Below are positions 21,999 to 33,264 of a DNA stretch of 64,000 nt, piece after piece. The position numbers and the translations under genes are program-made. Below the pieces are notes generated by a model, which was not told the DNA's origin, did no database searches, and saw only the letters and a list, made by a program, of their open reading frames with translations. Within the stretch, counting starts at the first letter, position 1. Every line of letters begins with the position of its first letter. Origin of the DNA: Hydrangea macrophylla. Its lineage: Eukaryota; Streptophyta; Magnoliopsida; Cornales; Hydrangeaceae. Location of the stretch: NCBI GenBank assembly GCA_033977485.1, contig CM066987.1:84253588-84317587 (forward strand), in the 5' to 3' direction.

Positions 21999-24180
21999 GA
22001 TTTTGGACACACGGAATTGGTTTTCCTTTTGTTTTGAAGAAAAGAAAGAAAAGGAAGGTCTATTGAAAACAGATACAGAGTCGTCACTTGGTCTTTATAG
22101 AACCAAGAAACCTAATTTTGACTCACCCAAATGGATAAAGGGCACCGGCTCTTCATAACCAAAGAACTTGGTTCGGGGTTTTGGTACGAGAGAGGAAGGA
22201 GCCATTGCCACGACTAAAACACCCTTAACTCGCCCCGTCTCTCGACGAGCCTCAATTAGCATCTAAATAATCATCTTATACTATGTTTGGTTTGACAATT
22301 AATACTATGATAGTATGTTACATCTCATCAGAATCTTGAAATGGAAGATCAAAAGATAAGATATCATTCATAAGATCTAAGCTAAATATCACACAATTCA
22401 AAGGTGAAAGATCACACAAACAAACCTAGGACAATCGTCTAATCACATATCAAGTAATCAAGTTTTCATAATCTAAAGGGGGACATGAATTTTTATTGAA
22501 ATAAATAATCAAAGAAATAAAAAAAAATGCTTAGTAAACTAGTATGATACGTGTTAATCTTTGAGAAAAGAAGATGTCTCAATCCCCGGGATGGATAAGA
22601 AAGGAAGATTAGATCGGGGAGAGCATAAACGCGTGATCAAGTTCATTTCTTATAATCTTCTTAGATTAGGAGTCACAAAAACCCCAAATCCTGCATGGAT
22701 GCAATGTATGATCCTAGAATGTACAAAGGTTGTAATGTGTTTTGTGTTCATGGATTTTCTAATGTGACTTAGAAGTCTAAAATATGCATGAATGCATGGA
22801 GAATATTGTTATAGGATGTGTACAAATGTAGTATAAATTACTGCTTAAGAGATGAGCTAATTTGGGATGCATGTAAACATCTAACCAAAGAGTCAAAGTT
22901 AAAACATGCTTGCTGTGAATACTGGACAGAACAGTGAGCTGCTTTTGTAAAAATGGAAAAGTGTGGCTAGAAATGTTTTTAATTCATGATTTTTTTTATG
23001 GAGATCATCCTTATTGTGTCTAGAACATATATCAAAAAGCCAAACTACAATAACTATTACAGATTAAGAGAAATCATATGAACAAGAGCGGTTGTTCAGA
23101 AACAGAGTTCGTACTGTCGACTGAAATGTAGAAAAATCTTAGAAAATGAAAACAAAACATTTGGAGACCTATATTATAGAGAAAGTTCCTCGAAGACACT
23201 GAAGTTCAAGGAAAAATGAGTTAGGACCACTCTTTTTGTAAAAGTTTTTAGAAAAATAAGTTGAATGTCAACCAAGCTGCAGTGACAGAGAAAACAGAAT
23301 GTCTGAAGGAATGTTTGGGTCAAAATAGGACACTTCCAAATGTTTTCAAGTCAAACCAAAAATCATGGGTGTTCTCTAATGAGTTAGGAAGACTTCCCAA
23401 GTGGTTTCATAGTCATCCTTTGAGCATTGAACTCATAATGTTATTTTAAAGTTGGATGACTCGCTGTTTTTGAGATTTTTAAAAAACACAAGGTTTATTT
23501 TCTTGGAATCTAAATGTTGAGGTTTTAGAGGGGTTTTGAAATAGATGTTTTGAGAACACATTTCCAACACTAAAAGGAGATTATAACCACTTGGAATATC
23601 AACATCAAACTCACTTCAAGAACTTCCAAGATTATTGGAGAGCATTGTTTTTATTTTGGAAATAAATTCAAGAATACATAAGAATGTATTGAAGTTAGAA
23701 TCATCATCTATCAAACATGTTTTTGAGGTCAAGAGCTACTATCCATAAGGATTCACTCACCTCAAACACCATGTCATCATTTAGATGATGATGAACTAGA
23801 AAGTAATCAAAGAAAAATCAAGAAGAAATGAGGTATAAGGAGTGATAAACAATATATAAACAAGCAAGTAAATAACAATCAAGAGTTGATAATCATTGAG
23901 ATAGTGGACTTGTAGCTTGGTATTTCACTCATATATAGTGACTTTAGACATGGAATTAGCTTCCTATCTCTTAAATACTCACAAAAATGGTGAATGGGTG
24001 TTTTGAATGTGAAGTAAAGAGAAGTAATGAAGTAAAAACAATGTTTGGAACTCACTTTCTTGTTGACAATCAAAGGAGGAAGCTCTCTTTCTCTCTATTC
24101 TAACCTTATCTCTACAACTTTCTCTCTAAAACTTTTCTAAATTTGCATTTGCCACCCCCAAAATGAGGAGTCAAGGGGGG

Positions 24181-24190
24181 TTTATATAGG
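24181..24190 (-). promoter_or_regulatory. TATA-like box in D 5' LTR
   Basis: CCTATATAAA on the minus strand, about 990 bp from the LTR start, with a plausible CT-rich start region downstream (24075-24130 reads AG-rich on the minus strand). A candidate U3/R promoter by position and sequence only. Confidence 0.5.
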
Positions 24191-24724
24191 CCAATTTGGG
24201 GGGGAGCCATTGGTCCCAAACATCTGTGAACATAAAACTATGTCATTTTGGTTTTCAATTATTCAATTTGGAGCAACAAAACAAAATTGCAAAATATGGA
24301 CTTCTGGGGGAGAGTGTCATAGCGGCACTGCTCCTCAGACACCTAGATTATTCTGTTTAGACCCCCAGAGGTTCCGGTATTCACGAAAAGGCCCTATTTC
24401 ATTCGAAATTCACAGAAAATGCATATGAACTCCAAACTGGGCTTGTGATATACCGTTGGAAAGGTAATGGAGTTTATTTTCCATAAAAAATAGTTCAGAG
24501 ATAGGTCACTTTAAAAAGTTTTGCGGTATTCGCGATTAAATCTGATTCGATCGCCTTTTTCACCTTATGGAATTCATAATAAATTCATTCGAAATCCAAA
24601 GATTATGTGCGATATACCGTTTGAAAGCTATTGACCTCTAGTATCCATGAAAAATGTTTGAAAAATGATACGGTGCTCCAGTTTCAAAGTCAACTTTCAG
24701 GTCAAATCGGTCAAATTTAGGATC

Positions 24725-24990
24725 TCCATAAAGTTCTGGGAACCTCTGGGAGCTCCCAGGAGCAGACATTTTTGTCTGATTTTATTTTGAAACTCATTTT
24801 AGCACTTTTCACATGATCTAGGATGATCTTGGAACTTTCGGGAGAGTTCGGATGATTTTGGTCAAGCCCGGTCAACGGGGACTTTCCGGGAACTTCTGGG
24901 ACTTCCGGGGGTCTCTGAGAGCTAACGATTTCATCTGATTTTGTTTTAAAACTCATTTTCTTATTTTTATTATGACATAGCATGTTTCTA
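24725..24990. repeat. Direct duplication in D LTR U3
   Basis: Two imperfect units about 155 bp apart, each with gggaac(c/t)tctggga followed by tctgatttt(a/g)ttttgaaactcatttt or a close variant. Confidence 0.6.
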
Positions 24991-25177
24991 GAACTTTTGG
25001 TCCAAATTTGAGAGTATTTGGGCTTTCAAGGGCATTTTGGTCATTTGTACCACTTTTTGAGTATTTTGAGAGATAAAACTAACTTCCAGAAGTTCTTTTT
25101 GATTCCTTTTCGATCATTGTGAACCACCAAGCTATGGGTCTCCTAAATCTGATAGCCGACAAAATGGGGTGTCTACA

Positions 25178-25711
25178 CCCACGAAACAACTGCACAAATG
25201 TTAAAATTCTAAAAATAAAAAAAATGTTGTATTTCTACGAAAAACCAAAAAATGCATGCCAAGGGCACTGTCCCCAAATCCCCTGCATGTAAGCTTGTGT
25301 TCCCTAAGATCGAATAAAGGCTCACCCTCTGTGTGACATTTGGACCATGAGCTATATCATTAGGAACACACACATACTCACAAATAGGTCGACTATGTTT
25401 GACCCGTAGTTCTTATATGTAATGTTAATTCCATGCTTCTTAAATTTGGATCTCAAATTTGGTTTCAAATGAGTTAATAGATTACTGCATGTTGTGACAT
25501 GTACAACTGATAAGAATTTGGGAAGCAAAATTTAGAATTCAAATTTGGAAAGTATAGCATTATTTTTCTAAAATGCGTGGAGTGAAAAATTCTAAAGTTT
25601 TGTAATACAATTTTTAATGTATATCTGTTTACCTAACTACCATATTTGTGCCACGTAGATGAGTTTCATATATACGTGAATCAATGTCACATCTTGGAAC
25701 AATACATGGTG
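25178..25711. other. Unassigned AT-rich spacer
   Basis: Flanks D's 5' LTR. No ORF with family motifs, no RNA gene and no LTR ends recognised. It may be older host or degraded repeat sequence. Confidence 0.5.
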
Positions 25712-25721
25712 TATCATGAAA

Positions 25722-25918
25722 GAGTAATGATAGGCACACAACGAATTGCACAACAAATTGCACAAACATGCAGCATATGGTTGAACCTTGTGTTGAAAAG
25801 CCTGCACACACCTTTTTGTGTGTACAGGCTTTTCAGCACAAGGTCCAACCCTATACTACATGTTTGTGCAATTCGCTGTGCAATTCGCTGTGCAATTTGT
25901 TGTGCACCTATCATTACT
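25722..25918. mobile_element. Fold-back element (Mutator-like MITE candidate)
   Basis: 197 bp. The left arm 25723-25811 and right arm 25817-25918 are near-perfect inverted complements around a five-base loop (ttttt), with one extra ttcgctgtgcaa unit in the right arm. Flanks are tatcatgaaa (25712-25721) and tatcgtgaaa (25919-25928), a 9-10 bp direct repeat with one mismatch. That length is usual for Mutator-like elements. Overlapping ORFs on both strands are reflections of the palindrome and not genes. Confidence 0.8.
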
Positions 25919-25928
25919 TATCGTGAAA

Positions 25929-26123
25929 ATGTTCCGGTTTGATAAAACTAAAAAATCAAAAACTAAAAAATTGAGTGTTGAAAATTTTAAGGGGATATTT
26001 GATCATAGACCCCTTAAAATTAAGTATTACAACAAAAAAAACTCATATATTTTGGTCATTTTTATAAAGTCCCTCGCGACTCTTTGAATTTGGTGAAAAG
26101 CCCCTTGCTGGAACATAAAAATG
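25929..26123. other. Unassigned AT-rich spacer
   Basis: Short stretch between the fold-back element and the satellite-like repeats; nothing recognised. Confidence 0.4.
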
Positions 26124-26663
26124 GCTAAGACAATATTATCTGTCGACTTTAAATCACCATAACTCACTCATTTTTTAGCCTTTTGAATGATTTTTTTCCA
26201 TGTATTTCTTCGAGATCTATGCAATGAAGTTGAAAATTATTCAAAATAAAGTAATTTGGAATCTCATTTCTTGATTTTATCTGTCAAAATAGATGATATT
26301 ATCTGTTTTGACAAATAGTATTAATATTATATGTCACCTTTAAACCATCATAACTCACTCGTTTTTAGCCTTTTTGAGTTTTTTTTTTATTTTTTTTTAA
26401 TTTCATGTATTTCTTTGAAATCTATGCAATGGAGTTGGAAATTGTACAAAAGAAAGTAATTTGGAATCTCTTTTTTTTTGTTCTTTTTTAACTTATCTCT
26501 AAAAACAGATGATATTATTTGTTTTGACAAATAATATTAAGTCAACTTTAAGCCATCATAACTCACTCGTGTTTTAGCATTTTTGAGTAATTTTGCTTTT
26601 CATGTATTTCTTCGAGACCGACACTATGGAGTTGTAAATTATGTAAAAGAAAGTAATTTGGCA
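26124..26663. repeat. Three tandem satellite-like units of about 200 bp
   Basis: Each unit has ccatcataactcactc (or close), then tttagc, then catgtatttctt, then a(a/g)agtaatttgg. The anchor aactcactc recurs at 26161, 26352 and 26560, giving periods of 191 and 208 bp. Differences are mostly poly-T length and point changes. Confidence 0.88.
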
Positions 26664-26722
26664 CAAATTTTTTTTTTTTTTATCAATTGGGTTGAGGTAT
26701 TTTAATCTTGAGATTTTTTTTT

Positions 26723-26761
26723 GGGGGGGGGGGGGGAGGGGGGGGGGGGGGGGGGGGGGGG
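26723..26761 (+). repeat. Poly-G tract
   Basis: 14 G, one A, then 24 G, preceded by nine T. It can form G-quadruplexes on this strand and is prone to length error in sequencing and cloning. The Gly-rich ORF across it is not a gene. Confidence 0.9.
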
Positions 26762-27064
26762 TAGGGGCCCTAAAAAATTGGGGGCTCAAGCCGGTTGCAT
26801 TGGTCACCCTCCTCTTTTTGGCTAATGCAGTTTTGCTCATCCCAAAATTGCTCACCCTCCTCTCATTGGCTAATGCACTGGGGCCTAATACCAGTTATAA
26901 ACAGGACCAAAACAGACTTTAAATACAGAAATAGAAATTTATTACTTACTTGTGAACCACTTTTACAGAGAGAGAGATGAGGATACAATATAAGAGGGGT
27001 AGGGATTAGAGAGACAAGGGAGAGAAGAAGAAGATGCCATTCCATAGATTGGAGGGTCATCTTA
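26762..27064. other. Spacer between poly-G tract and element A
   Basis: It holds a 48-bp-spaced direct repeat (26804-26829 and 26852-26877, tcaccctcctct...ggctaatgca) and no gene. The sequence just left of A's LTR (atctta, 27059-27064) should be one copy of A's target duplication, but the partner is outside the window. Confidence 0.6.
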
Positions 27065-27769
27065 TGTCACGCCCCGGAGCAGCAAAATTAGAGAAAAATA
27101 AATTTTCTTTTTGGTTCCATAGGGAATGATGGGTGAAAGTCACTAATTATCCACACCACACAGTACTAGTTCACAAGATAAACAGGAACAGTAATGGAAA
27201 CAAATGAATATAAAAATAGTGTCACTATTACAAACATCAGAGTGGTCCTTAGGATCACAATAGATCTGGAGACAGCATACGCCCAAGTACCTGTTAAACT
27301 AAACAAGTTCAACAGAAATAATGGAAATTTAAACTAGATATAACTATCTTCAGATATTCAGCTGGCTCATGGGTAGTCATCAACGTAATAGTCCTCTCCG
27401 GCGTAACCGGCATCAGTGGGGCTACCCTTTGCATAATCCCCTTCTGGGTATTAGCTATCGTCATAAGCTCCATGATTTGCATTAAAAGGGACAGGGTAAT
27501 CTGGACCGGGAATGTCCAGGCAATAGCGACCGTCATCTTACTGAGAGCTAAGTGAATAAAAACTCACACGGTATCAACGCTATAGCATAAAACCAGTTAT
27601 TGAAGTCATAAGATGTAGTTCTACTAAATAATATATTCTCTGTATTCTAACGTCATAACTCAACTCTCATCGTCTTTTTTATCCTAAGACTGATAATCAA
27701 CATACTCTGCTTAGAAAGAACAGACTCAATCGTTTCACATATCTAGACACATCATCATTCTGTCCATTG

Positions 27770-28126
27770 CTCATTAAGGATATACCCTCCACCGCAATCA
27801 TGGACACCACGTCAGTCCCTCCCCCGCTCGTTAAGGATATAAACCATCCACAGCTTGTCAGGGATACAACGCTTTAAACAACAGCATATCAAATCTATTG
27901 TCACGACTCATCGATGTATACTAGTGATCCCCATCCACCGCTCGTTAAGGATATAAACCATCCACCGCTCGTTAAGGATATAAAATTGAACAACTGGCTA
28001 TCTAAGGATTACATGGTCCTATCCACTGCTCGTTAAGGATATAAACCATCCACCGGATCAATTGGCTATCTGAGGATTACATGGTTCTGCCCACTGCTCG
28101 TTAAGGATATAAACCATCCACCGCAT
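27770..28126. repeat. CGTTAAGGATATAAACC tandem units in A LTR
   Basis: About seven units of (g/t)ctcgttaaggatata(aa)cc(a)tccacc, some adjacent, some split by unrelated 20-60 bp. This is the reverse complement of the repeats at 8735-8882. F inserted into the last unit. Confidence 0.82.
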
Positions 28127-28131
28127 GTAAA

Positions 28132-29086
28132 TGTTGGGTTTGTGCCATCAAACCATTACTTTATGTACGAGACATTGACATTTTAATATATGGATATCAG
28201 CTTTACATTTCATTGTGTATGTTTCTTTCATGAGATGATTATTAATCCTTAAGCATAATAAGTAGGTAATTCGTGTGTGTATGAGAATGTATACAAGTGA
28301 GATATGAATTACTATCCTTTGATACTTAGAATCTGTCAGAGTGAATGATGAGACTGGATATCTTATCAGGTTTATACTGTAGCATGATTAACTACCATTG
28401 GATGGAGTGATTAATCTCAATCACTAGATTGTAACTCTTAGTAAATATGCTAGTGCTTATAGTGCATTGATGGACCTAAGCTTTCCTATTGACACTCAAG
28501 ACTGTCAAACAGTCAATAGGAACTCATAACTTGTATAAGGTATGTGTTCTCAATCTTGAGACGAATATGAACACAGACTGTGGATATGGCTGCTTTGACT
28601 TACCAATCAGTGAGGTCTATAAAAGATCAACACCTGGGTATCTTGGGTATGTCATGTTCATAGGGTTGTGAACATATACTGTCGAGATAGAATCTACCCT
28701 CTGATTTAGAGTAAGCATTCCCTTGAGAATGTCACCAAGTTGATTACTGAGAACTGCAGTCTTGTTGATAAGTAGTTATCAACATGTTTGGTAATCATGA
28801 GAGGTAAATGGGACTCAAGGAATACAATAAGTAATCATGATTCGAGTTGACAGTGACAATTATCCGACTACCTGAATATGATTACGAATGCTGATGGTAG
28901 AGGGACATTAGTACACCAAACAAGTCCAATTATCGCTTTGGATATGTTCTTTTGCGTTGGAGTTCAATTATCATTTTATAGTGGAGTAAACGTTAACTGA
29001 TCGGTTCGTTAGTTTGCTAACCAAAGAGTTTGGTTATGGTAATTAACAACTGATCGGAGCCAGCAATAAAGAACCTAGGAGGTCCT
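28132..29086 (+). repeat. F 5' LTR, truncated
   Basis: Matches 33817-34771 at roughly 95 percent and then stops at ggaggtcc. The remaining about 540 bp of the LTR (ATCGAT array, TATA box, R, U5) and the primer-binding site are not found after it. F therefore lacks its upstream promoter. Confidence 0.85.
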
Positions 29087-29821
29087 ACTAAAATGTTTTT
29101 AATTCATTTTAGTTTTTTGTTTTATATGCTTGGTTTATGATTGGCATTTAATTATATTATTACTACTTGCATGCACGTAAAACAAGTTTTCTAAAATAAA
29201 ATTCAAAAACCGTTTTCAACGCATTAATAAACATTGGATGTTTATGGGTAATGTGTGGAAACAATTTTTCAAAAGGCAAAATCCTTATGTACCAAAACTA
29301 GTGGGAGAGGGTCTTATTTATAACACCCACGATCTTCCATTAATGGTTCACTATAAGATGAGTAGTGCATTGTGTGTCACCTCGCCAGGGATGATCATTC
29401 TATACAGAGGGTACACTACTCATTGGCTACTAGATGTGAACTCTCTATGGATAGGATCAATCAGACGTGTTAGAGGGTGACCATCACACGAAGGCGCTAC
29501 TTGAGGCGGTTGTGATTGGATCCTAGTTAATGGTATACACTAGCTAAGCTATGGCTAAGGGATCCCACATGGGGAATTATTCAGAAACATAGAGATCAAA
29601 AGGGTTCGGGAGTCATAACTTGTTTTGCAAGAGTTGCATAGCGGACAAGTCATGATAAATCAAAAGATCAAGTGTTGACCACCACACAGAGGCTTTACTC
29701 TTTTATTTTGATATTCCAGCGACTTTGATTTAAAATAAGAGTTTTAAGGATTCTTTTATTTCAAACTTTCAAATTCTGATATCCATATTTATTTTATCTT
29801 TTTGATTTTTCGGTAAATCAT
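29087..29821 (+). other. F leader region of uncertain origin
   Basis: AT-rich start (29087-29230) and then a stretch with an 80-codon ORF (29238-29480) that I do not recognise. No TGGTATCAGAG primer site is seen. It may be leader sequence of F or material brought in with the LTR deletion. Confidence 0.5.
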
Positions 29822-30679
29822 AATGTCTGGATCTACATTTAGTCCACTTGCCACCATACTCACTCAAAACAAGTTAACTGGAAATAGCTGCACTGAATAG
29901 AAACAAAACCTTGACATTGTTTTAATTGCGGAGGATCACATATATGTCCTCACCACCCCATGCCCCGAAGAACCCGCGGTAAATGCTTCTGCAGTTACCA
30001 GACACGAGTTCGATAAATGGAAGAAGTCGAATGGAATGACTCGTTGCTACATTCTGTCCTTAATGGTTGGTGCATTGCAACACTAATTCTAGTCGAACAA
30101 TTTTTCCAGTGAGATCATCAAATCCCTAAAAAAAATGTTTGGAGAGTATGGCAGGCCTACCAAACAGGTAGCTATGCAGAAGATAATGAGTGCAAAGATG
30201 TCGGAAGGGACTCCAGTCAAAGAACATGTTTTAAAAATGATTGGTTATTTAAATGAATTGGAGACCTTAGGAGCCAACATCGATGCACAGACCAAAGTTA
30301 ATATGATCCTCAATATGATGTCGTCATCATTCGCTCAATTTAAACTGAATTATAATATGAATAAAATGGTTTTTCAATGAGCGAATTAATGAGTTCTTTA
30401 TTGGCAGCGGAAGGGATGATCAAACCTAGGGTTAACGTTTTGAACGTTGAGAAAAGTTCTTCTTCCTCTTGATCTACACCGAAAGGAAAGAAAGGGAAGA
30501 AGAAGGCCGGCACTGGTGGTCCAAGTATTGGACCAGTCCCTAAGATTGCAAAATCCAGGGGAAAAGGTAAGGGTAAAGGGAAGGTCAGTGGCCAAGGCAA
30601 AGAAAAGTATTTCCAATGCGGTGAGAAGGACCACTAGAAGAGGAACTGTCCAGAATTCTTCGCTACAAGAGTTCAAGGT
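29822..30679 (+). pseudogene. F gag
   Basis: Begins MSGSTFSPLATILTQNKLTG. 30135-30380 contains FGEYGRPTKQVAMQKIMSAK and LNELETLGANID, typical copia gag. The zinc knuckle (about 30600-30660) reads QCGEKDH-stop-KRNCPEF with the first Cys replaced by Tyr and the Trp codon turned into TAG. Further stops occur from 29897 on. Confidence 0.85.
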
Positions 30680-30961
30680 ATGATTGAATCACATGTGATT
30701 GAAGTAAGTTTTATAACGGATACTTCAAGCACTTGGTGCATTGATTCTGGTGCGACTAACCATATTTGTAATTCATTACAGGGGTTCAGATCAACCAGGA
30801 GGTGCAGTGATGGGGAGATTGTACTTACTCTAGGTTCTAGCACAACCGTATCTATAGTTGCTATAGGAGTTATAGTTTTAGAATTTCTAAACAATAAAGT
30901 TTTGATTTTATTAGATATACTTTACATCCCTTCAATGAGACGTAATTTAATTTTAGTTTAA
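30680..30961 (+). pseudogene. F aspartic protease
   Basis: WCIDSGATNHICNSLQGF with the active-site DSG, then DILYIPSMRRNLILV. The catalytic motif survives; the flanks are in different frames. Confidence 0.85.
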
Positions 30962-31099
30962 TTTATCGAATAATGGTTATTTTTTTCATTTTAGAACTGA
31001 AGTTGTTATTAAAAGAAATAGTTCTTTTATATGTTCTGGTGTTAAATCAAATGGTTTGTATGTAATTACTCCCAATATTTCTAAAGACTATTGTGTGGA

Positions 31100-31860
31100 A
31101 CTTAATAACTCAGTGGTAACTGTACCATCTAAAAGAAAGGAACCTTCCACTAATCCAACAAAGCTTTGGCATATGAGGCTTGGCCATATCAATCTAAATA
31201 GGATTGGATGACTAGTCAAAGAAGGGGTCTTAGGCAATTTGGTTCTCGAACCAATGGAAGTCTGCGAGTCTTATTTAGAGGGTAAGATGACCAAAAGGCC
31301 ATTTCCCACAAAGGGCAATAGGACCAATGCATTGTTGGAATTAGTTCATACTGATGTGTGTGGACCAATAAAAATTAGAGCAAGGGGTGGTTATAAGTAT
31401 TTCATAACATTTACCGATGACCACTCTATGTATAGGTATGTATACCTAATGCAGCACAAGTTTGAAGCTTTTGAAAAGTTCAAAGAGTTTAGGGCTGAAG
31501 TGGAGAAGTAATTAGGAACACATATCAAGGCCATTCAATATAATCGAGGTGGCAAGTACCTCTCTAATGAGTTTATTGATCACCTCGTACAGAATGGGAT
31601 TCTGTCACAGTCAACTGCACCTAGCACGTCTCAGCAGCATGGTGTAGCGAAGAGAAGAAACCGCACACTTTTAGACATGACTAGGTCGATGATGAGTTAT
31701 TCGGAGTTATCTTTATTCCTTTAGGGTTATTCTTTGGAAACTGCTACATACACACTAAATCTAGTACCAAGCAAATCTATTCTCAAGAAACCACGGGAGA
31801 TGTGGATGGGGCGCAAGCCTTATTTGCAACATCTCCGAATATAGGGGTGTTCGACACATG
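31100..31860 (+). pseudogene. F integrase
   Basis: Pre-integrase zinc part at 31165-31310 (LWHMRLGHINLNRIG; the second Cys of the CxxC pair is Tyr, CESYLEGK). The core at 31330-31680 has VHTDVCGP with the first Asp, then YNRGGKY where (S/F)DRGGEY is usual, and QQHGVAKRRNRT where QNGVAERRNRT is usual. The second Asp and the Glu are thus Asn and Lys, both G-to-A type changes. The frame is broken at 31511. Confidence 0.85.
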
Positions 31861-31874
31861 TACTGAAAGGAAAT

Positions 31875-32171
31875 ATGAGCAAGTTAGACTCTAGATCGAA
31901 AGTATGTTACTTCATAGGGTATCCAAAGGGTACTTATGGATGGTATTTTTATGATCCAAGAGAACAGAAAGTGTCTGTTAGTACAAATGTTGTTTTCTTG
32001 GAGGATGATTATATCATAAACCATAAACCTAAGGGAAGGATAAATCTTAGAGAAATAGAAGGAGAGCCCTCAGTCCCACCCATAGTTGATGATGATGTAA
32101 ATCAAGAAAATACCACTTCTTTACCCATTTTTGAGATGGTACATCGTTGTAGTGGGAGGATTATTAGCTAG
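31875..32171 (+). pseudogene. F integrase-RT linker
   Basis: SRSKVCYFIGYPKGTYGWYFYDPREQKV is the conserved block after integrase in copia polyproteins; then an acidic linker. A stop follows at 32171. Confidence 0.8.
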
Positions 32172-32240
32172 CCTCATAGATACATGTTCTTAGGAGAAGT
32201 TTTTGAAACTGTCTCCATATAATCTAAATCTGATTCTGCC

Positions 32241-33237
32241 ATGTATGAAGAGGCAATGGGTGATGTTAACTCAGCCCATTACGTTAAAGTTATGAAGGCT
32301 GAATTGGAATCTATAGATTCCAATCAGGTCCTGGATCTTGTAGAACTTCTAGCCAATATTAAACCCATTGGTGGTAAGTGGATCTACAAGTGGAAAAGAG
32401 GATCTGATGAAAAGGTTGAGACCTTTAAGGCCAGGCTTGTAGTGAAAGGTTATACACATAGGGAGGATATTGACTTTGAGGAAACCTTCTCGCCGGAAGC
32501 CATGCTCAAGTCCATCAGAATACTCTTATCCATTGCTGCATGTGTAGATTATGAGATCTGGCAGATGGACGTCAAGACTGCATTCTTGAATGGCAATCTT
32601 GAGGAGGACATAACAACCAGAAGGGTTCATAGCTGGTCGAAAAGGTAACTTGGTATGCAAGCTGCAAAAGTCCATTTATGGGCTTAAGCAGGCATCCAGG
32701 AGTTGGAACATTCATTTTGACCAAGCGGTCAAATCGTTTGGTTTCATACAGAATCTGGATGAACCTTGTGTATACAAGAAGTGTGAAGGAAAAGTGGTGG
32801 CTTTTCTAATGCTCTACGTTGACGACATTCTACTCATTAGGAATGATGTAGTGGCATTGTCAATGATTAAGGTTTGGCTAGCTAGTACTTTCATTATGAA
32901 GGATCTAGGAGAGCCGAGCTATATTATTGGAATAAAGCTCTTTCGGGATTACAAGCAAAAGATAATGTGATTATATCAAGCTGGTTTTATCGATAAGGTG
33001 CTAACTAGGTTTTCAATGTATAATTTAAAGAAAGGTTTGTTACCTTTCAGGCATGGTTTAGCGTTCTCTATAGACCAGTATCCAAAGACACCAGAGGAGA
33101 GGAATCGCATGGCAGGAGTTCCCTATACTTCGACAGTGGGACGTCTCATGTATACGATGTTATGCACTAGACCAGATATATGCTTTGTTGTTGGCATGGT
33201 TAGTAGATATCAATCAAATCCAGGTCCAGAACACTAG
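32241..33237 (+). pseudogene. F reverse transcriptase
   Basis: KWIYKWKRGSDEKVETFKARLVVKGY, DFEETFSPEAML, then KSIYGLKQASRSWN and LMLYVDDILLI with the catalytic YVDD at 32815-32826, then GRLMYTMLCTRPDICFVVGM. Three open pieces (32241-32648, 32650-32970, 32998-33237) separated by a frameshift and stops. Confidence 0.9.
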
Positions 33238-33264
33238 ACAGCCGTTAAGCACATTCTTAAGTAC

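Larger units (their letters stand above)
20574..22003 (-). other. D leader (untranslated)
   Basis: About 1.4 kb between the 5' LTR and gag with no convincing ORF. It contains degenerate tctggg/ggacagagtttctggg repeats (21040-21385). Confidence 0.75.
9672..25177 (-). mobile_element. Element D, main copy (Tat/Ogre-like Ty3/gypsy) with nested copia E copy 2
   Basis: Minus-strand gypsy element. From right to left: 5' LTR (22004-25177), primer site, 1.4-kb leader, gag, protease, RT, first RNase H, archaeal-type RNase H, copia E (10985-15289), integrase, tail repeats. The second RNase H and the spacing place it in the Tat/Ogre group. Every coding block carries stops or frameshifts. The 3' LTR is outside the window, beyond the duplicated copy 1. 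Confidence 0.88.
22004..25177 (-). repeat. D 5' LTR
   Basis: 3,174 bp. On the minus strand it starts TGTAGACACCCCATTTTG and ends CCGTGTGTCCA, followed by the primer-binding site. No partner LTR lies in the window, so its age cannot be judged. Small ORFs inside it (such as 22561-22767 and 24717-24983) show no protein-family features. Confidence 0.82.

Noticed and set aside
22561..24428. Short ORFs in the D 5' LTR
   Set aside because: 60-72 codons, no motifs, in a long AT-rich LTR where chance ORFs are expected.
25629..25942. ORFs of 60-98 codons on both strands
   Set aside because: They are mirror translations of the fold-back palindrome and have no protein-family features.
26574..26922. Pro-rich and Gly-rich ORFs
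   Set aside because: Produced by the poly-G tract.
29238..29480. 80-codon ORF in the F leader as a possible host gene fragment
   Set aside because: No recognised domain and no splice or coding signature. Described only as leader of uncertain origin.
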